From positions 1 to 41,138 of the forward strand of contig RCNN01000264.1 of the NCBI GenBank assembly GCA_003667245.1: a stretch of 41,138 nucleotides of DNA, read 5' to 3'. The DNA comes from Heterostelium multicystogenum (lineage: Eukaryota > Evosea > Eumycetozoa > Acytosteliales > Acytosteliaceae). Below the pieces are notes generated by a model. That model was not told where the DNA came from. It saw only the letters and a list, made by a program, of their open reading frames with translations, and made no database searches. Shown here piece after piece: positions 31,366 to 41,138 of this stretch (its first letter is position 1; each line of letters begins with the position of its first letter). The position numbers were made by a program, and so were the translations under genes.

Positions 31366-32878
31366 ATCAGATCATCCGCAAAATCAATTCTTCAATAAAA
31401 ATCAATCATTTATAATATTTATTAGATATATACTTGTTTTGAAAGATGGTTTTAAACTCTACAATCAATCAGAAAAGATAAGATTAATATTTTTTTGATG
31501 AAGAAGGGCTACAATGATTTAAGATTGCAATTTGCAAGGTGCATTGTCTTTTTAAAAACTTGAGAACCCACCCAAGACCATCAAACACCACATCTTGTTT
31601 GCCTCTCTTTTACAAAAAAATTTTGCAAAACATTTTTATTTTTATTTTTCCATCACTTTTTTATTTTTTTTGCACCAGATTTACATTGTTATAATCGTTT
31701 AGTGAGATGAAAAATCAAAAGCAAGCAAATCATAATAAACAATCATCATTCAATCATTCAATCAAATTATAGATAAAGAAATAGATTAATAATAAATACT
31801 ATTGAATTATGTTATAAATATAGCTACAATTATTAATAATATATTATTGCAATTTGTATAATATACAAGTAGATATAGATAGATAGTAGTGTACTCATAT
31901 ATAACAGAAATAATATTTATAAATAGAACAAGCATCGACGACCACAATATATATATATATATATAGAGTTTAATAATAGTGACACTAAAGATAAATACAC
32001 AACTATTATAAAGTTAGTAATAATTAAGAGTACAAGAATAAGTTGGTCATTTGATTTCATCTATTTCCTTTGTATTTTATCAAAAATCACTTATCAATCA
32101 GACCAATCCAATGTCATTGTAACTTAACTCATTGAAATAGTTATTGAATTACATATATACACAATCTTATGTTTAGCATTGAACAGTAGTTTAGTATAGT
32201 ACAATTCATACCGATTATTATTATTATTAAATTTTTTGGTATTTATCAAACGAAAACAATGCTTCATTCATTCATGCATGTTAAACACGAATTATTCAAG
32301 TGTGATTACTTGACCAACCATTGGTTGGATCACCACACTTATTACTTTGCGATGTGTGGGTGAGTGTGAGTGCGTGTGTGTCAATATGTGTGATTAGTTT
32401 TATAATGTTTGTTGGTGACACACACCCACATACACATAACTCATCACTTCAATCCATCCAAGAAAAGAACAAGTGTTTTTTGATGTTAAATCTATTAAAG
32501 ATAAATAGATCGATAACAGATAGATAGATAGATAGAATACAAATCAATCAATCAACCAATCAGACTTCAAGTTTACTAAATAACTTACTTCAATGACCCA
32601 ACCAACTTATTGATTATATTATTAAGATTGATTACTAATTCATTCACTATCATATATCAAGTCAAAACAACTGGAATAGAATAGAATTAGAATCTACAAT
32701 ACAACTAAACTAAATCTATCGAATAGTAAAAAGGAAGAAGAAACTGTAGCAAGAAAGAAAGAAGGAATAGTTCATTGATTGACCGACTGTCTGGCCTACT
32801 GATTGAAGGATAGGGAAGTTGTTATTCTTTGGGTTTGCGAAGCTCATGCTCACTACCCTTTAAACGAACTATATATAA
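31366..32878. other. Long intergenic region upstream of the RCC1-5-phosphatase gene
   Basis: 1.5 kb, very AT-rich, with TA, GATA and TTTA repeats (for example a TA run near 31950-31965). No supported gene or RNA. Confidence 0.55.
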
Positions 32879-35800
32879 ATGAAGATATTATATACTTGGG
32901 GAAAGGGTAAATTAGGATTGTTGAACGACGACGACGACGACGATGATGATGATGATTAACAATCATAGTTGCTATGAAAAAATAGGTAAAACTGGTAATA
33001 CATGTCACAATGTCGATAAGAAACTACCAACACCCCATCGGTCTTGATTTCGTTGAACTTGGATCAACTTTCGATGGGTGTCAATCACTCTGCTGCCATT
33101 GTCAACGGCGAGTGTTTGATGTGGGGAGAAGTCATGGGTAGAAAGCACACCACCCTCTTTAAGATCGTCTGGAAGAAAGTGGTCACTAGCGTGTCGTGTG
33201 GATTCAATCACACTCTTCTTCTCACCGAGGACAGACGTGTCTTTTTCGATGGGACTAAATGGAGCCGGACAACTTGGTGTTGATATTGGCGATTCTGCAG
33301 TTCCTCTGCCCATTGTTAGCGCTCCCCAGCAAACATTGCCAAGATTGTTGCAGGAAACCAGGTTAGCGGTGCCATCAGTGACACCGGCCAGATGTACACC
33401 TGGGGCAGCTGCAAGTATGGACAGCTAGCAAACGGACGTCAGTCTGAACGTATTCCATCAAACTACACCAACCGTAATATTTCCGCCAATTGACAAGCGC
33501 GAAGTCCGCTGGCAGAAAGTGGTTTTTGGAGATCAGCATACACTTGCCCTGACAATTGAAGGTGCAATCTATTCTTGGGGATCGAATTCTCGTGGACAGC
33601 TAGGACTTGGTCACCATAACGACAAACTGGCGCCAGTACCACTGGAGCCTCTCTCAACAATTGCTGGCTACAAGATGCCCGCTATCGATATAGACGCTGG
33701 ACAACTGCACTCTGCGGCACTCACAAATGACGGCGTCGTGTTTATGTGGGGATCAAATGTATATGGACAGCTTGGAAATGGAGGTGTTGAAGACAGCAAT
33801 ATTCCGGTGCGCATTAAGGTCGACGTGGAAGACAAACGTATTCAGGCCATAGCACTCGGACTAAATCATACTATCCTGTTGACGACATCAGGTGAAGTTT
33901 ATACTTTTGGTTCGGGTGAGTCTCACCAACTTGGTCATGGAAACACACGTACTCGTATGTGGCCATCACTAGTGGTACGGCCAAAGATGAGAGCCTCTGC
34001 TATTTTTGCTGCAGGGGACTGCTCTGCGCTATTTGTAGAAGACGATCAGTCGATCATCTCTGGAATTAGAAATTGAAAAGACAATCACTCCCCAACAAGG
34101 ACGCCGTAATCTCAGTGTCTTCGTTGGAACTTGGAATTGCAATGGAAAGCGATCAACAAACTTGGCCAACTGGTTACTTTCAAATTTCATATTCGCCCGA
34201 TATTATAGCGATTGGACTGCAAGAGATTGTCAACATGAAGGCAGGTGCCATAGTAAAAGCAACAGCAGCTGATAAACAGAACAACAAAGAAAATGCATAT
34301 CATCCATGGAAGCACGATATTGAGCAAACACTTTTCACTGTGCTCTGGTGGATGTAAATACGTAAAAGTTATGAATAAGATATTGGTCGGACTCATGATT
34401 CTTGTTTTCGTCAAAGAAGAACATGCACCTCATGTATTGGATGCACGTGGTGCGATTGTTCCTTGTGGAGCAATGGGTAAAATTGTAGGTTATAAATATT
34501 TCTTTAAAATCAGACCTAGGTCTCGTACTAACCAATGTCTTCCATTCCAGGGAAACAAAGGAGGAGTTGGAATCAGATTTTCATTATATAAAAACTGGAT
34601 TTTGTTTTATAAATTCACACTTGGCAGCAGGACCATCTCACGAGAGAGTGGAACGTCGTGCCCAAGATTTTAAAAAGATTCAGATGATGTCGTTCGATAA
34701 TCACGTCTCGATTCTGGATCACGAATGTCTACTGTGGTTTGGCGATCTTAATTACCGTATTGATTTGCCCCAGTTTGACTGTAAGCAGGCTGTAGCCAAC
34801 AAAAATTATCCATTGTTGCTTGCGAACGACCAGCTCACCAACGAGAGAAAAGCTGGACGTACTTTTTATCGGATTTCAAGAGGCACCCATAAATTTTGCG
34901 CCAACCTATAAATATGATGTAGGAACAACCACATACGACACCTCTGAGAAAATGCGTACACCATCCTACTGTGACCGTATTCTGTACCGTGGTGATACTA
35001 TCAAACCACTCGTTTATCGACGTCACGAATTAATGGAATCAGACCACCGACCAGTATCAGGTTTATTTTTGATAGAGGTGAAGGATTATCCAGTTAGTAT
35101 GTCTGCTGCTAGCGGGTGGACAAGAATTAGACAAGCTGTTTTAAATCATGATCGTGCTGAATCACCTGATATTTCCAACAACACCAACAACAATACACTA
35201 AAAATGTCACTTTCACTTGGTAACCTTAACTTCAGTAACCAACAAAATAACGATAGGCAATCAACAACATCTTCACTTATCTACAGACAGATTACCAACT
35301 AAACAACTTCCAATCCCACCAGTACCTCCAAAGCTAAAGAAATCACTCCGCGACTCTAGCTCATCCACTTCATCTAATTCATCTTGGACATCGATAAGCA
35401 AGAGCAATAACCGAAATGATTTTGTAATTGGATCGCTTCCATCTAGCCAGTATTCAAACTCACCTCGTCCACTCAGAAACTATCACTTTCGGCAGAAGAT
35501 TTGCAATCGAAAGGTCCAAGTGCACATCGCTATCATTCCAGAAACGTTATTGGTTCAACCAGATCTGGTTCATCCAATTTTAGCAAACCTACAGGATTAT
35601 CCTCAGATAGTTCAAATGTAGCTAGTGGCAGCAATGGCTTACCAACAATTGGTTCATCACATGTTATCATCATCCCAGGAACCAATGGAATGAACGATAG
35701 CTTTACATCGTCAATCGAGAGTAATCTCAGCGATTTATATTTAGTCCACCCAATAATATTGTGGCCAGCAACAATAATCCAGATTCTGTTTACAATCACG

Positions 35801-36403
35801 ATAATCCAATTGTAGTAGAAGATTCTAAACAGATTATCCAAGAAGACCCAAATTTCCTTGACATTGACTCATCATCAGACTCCAACTCTGATTGCTGCGA
35901 ACTCCCAGATACCACGCCAGTCAACTCGACATGCCATCTCGAAGATCTCCCACTCAATTTCTCGGAAACCCTTCTCCGACGAAGATGAAGAGTCACCGGA
36001 CTCACTGACCTGCAAAAAATCACATTGTAAAAGTAATATAAACACAGGCGAAGATGATAAATATTTCGAATCAATTGACGATCTCAAAGTGGTGAATAAC
36101 AGAAATTCAAGACTCATCGAAATTCCGCAACCACTTCGACTCTCTGGTTCTAATGTACAGACATTCCTCTGTGAAGAAAATTCATTGGATCATCTATTGA
36201 TTGAAAAGTATATTCCACTCACTTCAAGCGTCGATTTAAACTCCAGTGATAACAGTAATTTTAGTGCTGGAGAGCCCGACCACTCGAATGGAGTACATTC
36301 TCTCACAGACTCTAATCAAAGTTTACGTTCATCGACCTCTCCATCTTCTTCCAAATGGACACCATCCAAAATTGTATTAGGTAACCAAAGAAAGAAAGAA
36401 TAA
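32879..36403 (+). CDS. Dd5P2: RCC1-repeat inositol polyphosphate 5-phosphatase (Dd5P2-like)
   Basis: Removes the 5-phosphate from inositol phosphates or phosphoinositides. Exon 1 (32879-32906) reads MKILYTWGKG, then an intron to 32985. Seven-bladed RCC1-like repeats follow to about 34070 (GVNHSAAIVNGECLMWG; IYSWGSNSRGQLGLGHHND; VFMWGSNVYGQLGNG). Then the catalytic domain: VGTWNCNGKRS, PDIIAIGLQEIV, and after an intron (about 34484-34551) GNKGGVGIRFSLYK, FINSHLAAG, LLWFGDLNYRIDLP, PSYCDRILYRG and MESDHRPVSGLF, all 5-phosphatase signature motifs. A long S/N/T-rich C-terminus runs to TAA near 36401. This fusion is the architecture of Dictyostelium Dd5P2. Frame breaks occur near 33030, 33240, 33480, 34070, 34340, 34590, 34880, 35290 and 35490-35990. 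Confidence 0.94.
32925..32956. repeat. GAC/GAT trinucleotide microsatellite in intron 1 of the 5-phosphatase gene
   Basis: Five or so ACG units followed by ATG/GAT units, inside intron 32907-32985. Confidence 0.85.
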
Positions 36404-36862
36404 AAATTAATATCAATTATTCTTTACTAAATATTAGTTATAGTAATCATAATAATTGATTGATTATTAATAATAAATTTGATTTATTATATGATTTCTC
36501 AAGCAGCAGAATGTATCTATAATTTTGAGATTTTCATTATTTATCTATCTTTTTGTGTGTATGTATGAAAAATAATGAAATAGTATTTGATGTGTGTGGG
36601 GGTAAATGTTTTATTATTATTTTATTGTAATCATCCTCCTTTTATATCATTTTAGAGACATTCAACTATGAAATATTATTAAAATGCATCTGAAATCTTG
36701 ACCAATAAATTATTAGTAGATAATCATCAATAGAATGTTCAAATTTTGTAACAAGTAATTGTTGTGTATTACTTTGCTCATTTTTGATTGATTGATTGAT
36801 TGATTACTTTATACTCTATGATATACAAAAAATATCATATATATATATTTAAAACTCAAGCT
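36404..36862. other. Intergenic, 5-phosphatase to secreted protein
   Basis: AT-rich spacer with a GATT repeat at about 36787-36804. No gene seen. Confidence 0.55.
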
Positions 36863-38106
36863 ATGAAACTATTTTACATTTATTTATTTTTATATAGTTT
36901 TTATTGGAGAACAGTTTTAGGATTTGGAGAAGATTTATTATATTTGGATACTGAGTCCAATGGAGAACCCAATTATCTATTTGTTTTATTAGAGAGTTTA
37001 AATTCAATTGAAGGAAGTGCTCCATCAATTCAAATTTATTCTCAATCGATAAATGATAGGTCAGAAAAGAACTACCTAAATATGGAAATAAATACAATTA
37101 TGGGGAACTACAGTGATTTCTCCGAAATATCTTTTATATCTAATGATCATACAGTAAGATTCTATCTTAAAACTTTTGGTATTCACACTAATTTTCCAAT
37201 TTTTAAAATAGGTAAGATTATACGGTCGAGAGTGCTCCAATATAGATGGTTCAATATGGAGAGTCTTCATGGATTTGGATGTCGATGGAACCTATCAAAC
37301 CAATGGAGTTATATCTGTTGAGAAATCCATGATGAGTGGAGAATTTGTTTCCAATCATAAATATGTATATAAACCAGTTCAATTCCTAAATAGATACATT
37401 GATGACGAAATGGAGATTCATGGACTGGTAGTTTTAAACAATAAATTGAGTTTGGCATCTCTTGAAACAACCGAATTAAAAGAAATAAGAGCATCAGACT
37501 ACACCTATATTGAAACACCTATTGAAATGGATGTGGCTCGAATGGAACAACTTAATAGTAGCTCGAGATCCTATTAATAGGAAATACACAACGATGGTTA
37601 TAGGAGTTGCTGATGAACAATTATCAAATACCAAATCAATTATATAGCAACATTCGATTTAAATGATAGGTCTCTGAATATGTTGAAATACAGGATAATG
37701 ACTATGGAGACGAAATTGTAGGAATATGCATCTTTGATTCTCAGATTGTTTGTCGTGTCCAACAGCTTATTTACAAATGATGCCTCTAATTGGAAGATTG
37801 ATTTAAATCTTCAAACAGTAGACAAGTCAATGGGAATAGCCCATAGAGTCAGCAATATAATCCATTCTGGCAATCCTCGATTATTGTTCACTCTACTCGA
37901 ATGAAACAGATACTCTGAGTATCTATAATTTCGAATCCAATACTATTGATCAGAGATCCGTTCAACTCGATCTACCATCTGGCTATAATATAAAGGAATA
38001 CTATATTTCCAACTCTTTTACATCTCCAGCGATATCACTGATATTCAGCTCCAAACATCAGAATGTATCAAGCCTTTTAATAATCTTTAGTTTAATAGTA
38101 CAATAA
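36863..38106 (+). CDS. Predicted secreted protein, unrecognised family, frame-disrupted
   Basis: The start MKLFYIYLFLYSFYWRTVLG at 36863 is signal-peptide-like, followed by EDLLYLDTESNGEPNYLFVLLESLNS. After a frame change near 37210 comes WRVFMDLDVDGTYQTNGVISVEKS, with RYIDDEMEIHGLVVLNNKLSLASLET. Further frames carry IQDNDYGDEIVGICIFDSQIV, DASNWKIDLNLQTVD and TLSIYNFESNTIDQRSVQLDLPSGY, ending SLLIIFSLIVQ and TAA 38104-38106. The repeated short beta-strand-like blocks with polar turns suggest a beta-propeller or similar extracellular fold; this is inference. About 400 residues. It could be a true pseudogene, as the breaks after 37580 are denser than elsewhere. Confidence 0.55.
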
Positions 38107-38285
38107 ATTTAAAGAAATTCCTAAGTTGAAACAGGAAGGAGATCGACCATACTGCTTTCTTTAAATAGCTTTATTGATATAATGACAGGTGATGAGGTGT
38201 TGTTTGATCGATCGAGCTGCGACATTATTGTCTTACTTTCTTTAGTTCTTGTTCATTTTCTTCATAAACTATTTTCACTTAATGC

Positions 38286-40047
38286 CTATAGATAGATCAA
38301 TGTGTCAGTAATCAACCTACAATATTTAGTGTATTTATCAGGGACATACTCTCTTTTGATTTTTGGGTTTTGATATCTTCGACCTCCAAGATATTTCTCA
38401 TTTTCTTTTGAAAACGAGTTTGAATTGTCTTCTTCTTGCGCACCTTTATCGCTAGTCATCGACATATCTGCTAAGGATTCATCATTATTTTCTGTTGTTA
38501 ATGCTGGTATATCTTGTGGATCAGCTGGTTTATCCTTGTCAGTACTTTGTGAAGTAGTTTCTTTCGTGGTTGATTCCTCAGTAATTGGTAAATTATCTGT
38601 GGTTTCTCTTGAGATGCCTGAGATGATGCTTGCTCTTTCTTTACATTGTTTATTTTCTCTAAATCGTCGACGTGATTGGCAAACCATGGGTGTGTAAGTG
38701 CCTGATCGATGGTTAGTCTCTTTCGACATCAACTAGAATCAAATGTTTGATCAAATCTTTAGCTTCATCGCTGATTGGGTCCCAGTAGGGTGAAGGGAAT
38801 GAAAATCCTCCACGCTTGACCTTGTCAAAGAAGTGAGCATCTGAAGGGTCGCCAAAAAGGTGGAAAAACCACATAACAAAATGTACATGATAACACCGAT
38901 CGACCACACAAGTCGACTGACTTTCCATAACCTTCACGCTCACCCTTGGTCAAAATCTCCGGTGCTACATATTGAGGTGTTCCACACATCGTCTTCATGT
39001 AGCTTCCTTCGTCCAATGCACGACTCAGTCCGAAATCCGAAATCTTTTATAATAAAACTGTCGGGTCTCGCCAACAAAATATTCTCTGGTTTCAAATCGC
39101 GATGAGCGATGCCTTTGTGATGCAAGTAATGCACTGCATTACAAATCTGACGCATTACATATCGACACACTGGCTCAGAAAACTTTTGCTCTGCCACAAT
39201 CTTATCAAATAGCTCCCCTCCTGTGACCCTATATCACTTAGTTAGCATCCAAGTTAGCGCAACAGCAAATTTCCTACCTACAGTTCCAAAACTAGATATA
39301 AGTTCTTTACGGTTTCGAAAACCTCTTTAATTGAAATGATATTCTCGTTCTTTACTTTTGTCAGTACATTTACTTCGTCCATCAAAGCATCTTTCTCTTG
39401 CTGGTCATCGACATCTTCTTTTTATCTATAACTTTCAGTGCATATTTCTGACCTGTTTCCTTGTGCACTGCCAATCTGACTGTAGCAAAGTTACCTCTGT
39501 TTAGCGTTCCGATGATATAATCAGTCAAGATGGAGTCTAATGAATCGAACAGCTTCTACTTACGTTCCCAATACCTCTCTTAGGTCATAGTAGGGTTGTG
39601 GACCACCTTGGTCAATCTCTGCTTTCTCTTCGGAGCAGTCCTGATAGATGTAGGAGATACGCTCGGGACCCTGCTTAGGAATGATGGAAATCTCACAGCC
39701 ATTACTAACCAAAATCTTGCTTCCTTTGCCAATGAGCTCTTTGTTAATAAAGGTACCATTGGTCGATGTGTCCTCGAGGAAGACAATGTTTTGCTTGGCA
39801 GTTGGGTCACGGTAGATCTTTGCGTGCTTACCACTGACAGTTGGCGTGTTGAAGACTACCTGACACAAAGCAGGAGTACGTCCAAAAACGACAACATTCT
39901 GTTTAAGCTCTACGGAGGGTAGATAGGGTTGAGCGACACCAGCTTGCCCCATGTAACACCATCACCAATTTGCAGCACATCTACTTGTTGTTCTGATGGC
40001 GCGGCCTCTACCTCTTCAACAGGTTGAGCCTCCACTTTATCCTCCAT
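38286..40047 (-). CDS. FHA-domain CaMK-type protein kinase (Dictyostelium fhk / Chk2-like)
   Basis: Start MEDKVEAQPVEEVEAAPSEQ at 40047, then GDGVTWGKLVSLNP. The FHA domain (about 39940-39680) has FGRTP, SGKHAKIY (phosphothreonine-binding Ser and His) and DTSTNGTFINKELIGKG. The kinase domain: GNFATVRLAVHKETGQKYALKVI (Gly loop, Lys), NLYLVLELVTGGELFDKI, HYLHHKGIAHRDLKPENILL, then ISDFGLSRALDEGSYMKTMCGTPQYVAPEIL and [39 protein letters not shown], and RLTIDQALTHPWF. The tail is T/S/D-rich and ends at 38286. Order and motifs match dictyostelid fhkA-E and yeast Rad53/Chk2; the paralogue cannot be assigned. Introns near 39550 and 39230-39275; frame breaks near 39905, 39400, 39045, 38910 and 38715. 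Confidence 0.93.
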
Positions 40048-40317
40048 TTTATAATATTAATACTGCGACCCAAGTAAATTAATTGATCAATCTAGATTTA
40101 TTAATTTCAATATGATTGCACACTGTTTTTTGATGAGGCAAAAAAAAAAAAAAAAACAATAAAAAACCAGATTCCCAGAAAATTAATTAGTTTTTCCAAA
40201 AAATAAAATGATCTTGATAATAAAGACAAGTTCTTAAATGGTAATACAAAATAGTATTTATTGATCAAAATATATGGAATTAAGTCATTTAACCAATCGG
40301 AAAGCGGTCAGGACTCA
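40048..40317. other. Intergenic, FHA kinase to thioredoxin-like gene
   Basis: AT-rich spacer between two minus-strand genes, with an A17 run at about 40140-40156. No gene seen. Confidence 0.5.
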
Positions 40318-40748
40318 TTATTGGACTTTTTTGGCAACTAAACGCATTCTGGATTCATCTGGTCCAACAAAATAGTCAAGTTTGGTTGTTCCATTGTAGG
40401 CCATAACAGTAGGGATTCCAGATAAAGACTTGACCTCAGGGTAGTCCTATGATTTAAATATTAGGATAATGGCTGTAAACAATATCATTTTTAAGGTAGA
40501 CTTACAGGCATATTATCAATGTTTGCTTTGATTACAGCTAAAGTTGGGCTAGCTTTTGCTATATCATCAACAACATGCATAACTGATTAACAAACTGCAC
40601 TCCATCTTGAAATTTTAAGTAAGTACATATTAAAAAAAATCAATGATAAGATAACTACTTACTCAGCATAGTAAAAGATATACTTTTTACCTCCTTTTCC
40701 TACAATACTTGACATCTCAAAGCCATTTTTTGGAGTGTATATAGTCAT
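40318..40748 (-). CDS. Thioredoxin-like protein with altered active site
   Basis: Three exons: 40748-40663, 40605-40506 and 40446-40318, all with GT..AG borders and consistent phase. It reads MTIYTPKNGFEMSSIVGKG, KKYIFYYAE, then WSAVC where thioredoxins have WCGPC, an in-frame TAA, SVMHVVDDIAKASPTLAVIKANIDNMP, and DYPEVKSLSGIPTVMAYNG with TTKLDYFVGPDE. The cis-Pro (GIPTV) and fold pattern are kept, and length (about 103 residues) fits thioredoxin. The first active-site Cys is Ser and the second Cys is kept, so a normal dithiol cycle is not possible if the sequence is right. The TAA at codon 35 is probably CAA/AAA misread. Alternatively it is a decayed thioredoxin gene. Confidence 0.78.
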
Positions 40749-41138
40749 TTTAAGTTTTAGTTTATATTTCTATTTGAATGTTTTTATTGAATTTGGACAA
40801 TTTGTGTGCCATGGACCAGAATTTATAGTTGTAAACTCATTATGATATATATTAAAATTAATATTATAAAATTAATATTATAAAATTATCATTTAACGTT
40901 CTTTTGTAAATTGCCCTTATTTGATTGAATATTGTATTTTCAATTCAGACTTGTGAACTCAAACAGTTCAGACATGATTGATTTCCCCAAAAAAAAAAAA
41001 ACAATCAAAAATATCTTTTGTGTGTTGGCAATTTACCACTTTCGCAAACAGTTGGAGTGTTTTCATATCCCAGTTTTATTTTAAGAAGATTTTAAATATA
41101 TTTAATTTAAACAAATTTCAATTATAATAAAGGCGGTG
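40749..41138. other. Intergenic to right edge
   Basis: AT-rich, with a tandem ATTAATATTATAAA duplication at about 40854-40885 and a poly-A run near 40988-41000. No gene seen. Confidence 0.5.

Noticed and set aside
1..41138. CRISPR arrays, bacterial operons or prophage
   Set aside because: Introns, poly-A retroposons and gene families are clearly eukaryotic; repeats seen are microsatellites and target duplications only.

Overview
The window looks like nuclear DNA of a dictyostelid social amoeba outside the Dictyostelium discoideum group, for example a Cavenderia, Heterostelium or Tieghemostelium type. This is an inference. It rests on AT-rich intergenic DNA full of poly-A/T and short microsatellites, short GT..AG introns (about 60-170 nt), asparagine/serine/threonine-rich linkers, and gene architectures known from dictyostelids: an RCC1-5-phosphatase fusion like Dd5P2, an FHA-CaMK kinase like the fhk family, a zizimin/DOCK GEF, and a non-LTR retrotransposon beside a tRNA gene. 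Coding parts are less AT-rich than in D. discoideum.

Layout, left to right: ArfGAP-domain protein (minus, runs off the left edge, start near 742); FluG-type amidohydrolase (plus, 1968-3343); 3-hydroxyisobutyryl-CoA hydrolase (minus, 3635-4930); a 6 kb DOCK/zizimin GEF (minus, 5636-11777); small ZNF706-like zinc-finger protein (plus, 13240-13699); arginyl-tRNA-protein transferase ATE1 (plus, 14094-15910); Cys-rich type I membrane protein (plus, 17491-18196); F-box-like/LRR protein (minus, 18547-20001); Mediator subunit MED20 (minus, 20633-21390); tRNA-Gly with anticodon ACC (21592-21662); a nested retroelement block (about 21720-24985) with an L1-type LINE, a short SINE-like insertion with a B box, and a tiny poly-A insertion; CENP-S/MHF1 (minus, 25089-26223); protein kinase with a coiled-coil tail (minus, about 26519-29045); a divergent pair of small secreted paralogues (29694-30231 minus, 30828-31365 plus); RCC1-inositol 5-phosphatase (plus, 32879-36403); an unrecognised secreted protein (plus, 36863-38106); FHA-CaMK kinase (minus, 38286-40047); and an atypical thioredoxin-like protein (minus, 40318-40748).

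The host genes do not form one pathway; this is an ordinary mixed eukaryotic gene neighbourhood. The most unusual parts are the tRNA/retroelement block (an A34 tRNA-Gly, a possible undescribed SINE, and nested target-site duplications) and a few structured non-coding segments.

Important caution: most host genes are split by single-base frameshifts, often at homopolymers, and several have lone in-frame stops, although the family motifs continue cleanly in another frame. The simplest explanation is consensus error in the assembly, not mass pseudogenisation. I therefore annotate these as genes and give outer boundaries. Start and stop positions and splice sites are read by eye and may be off by a few bases where frames change.
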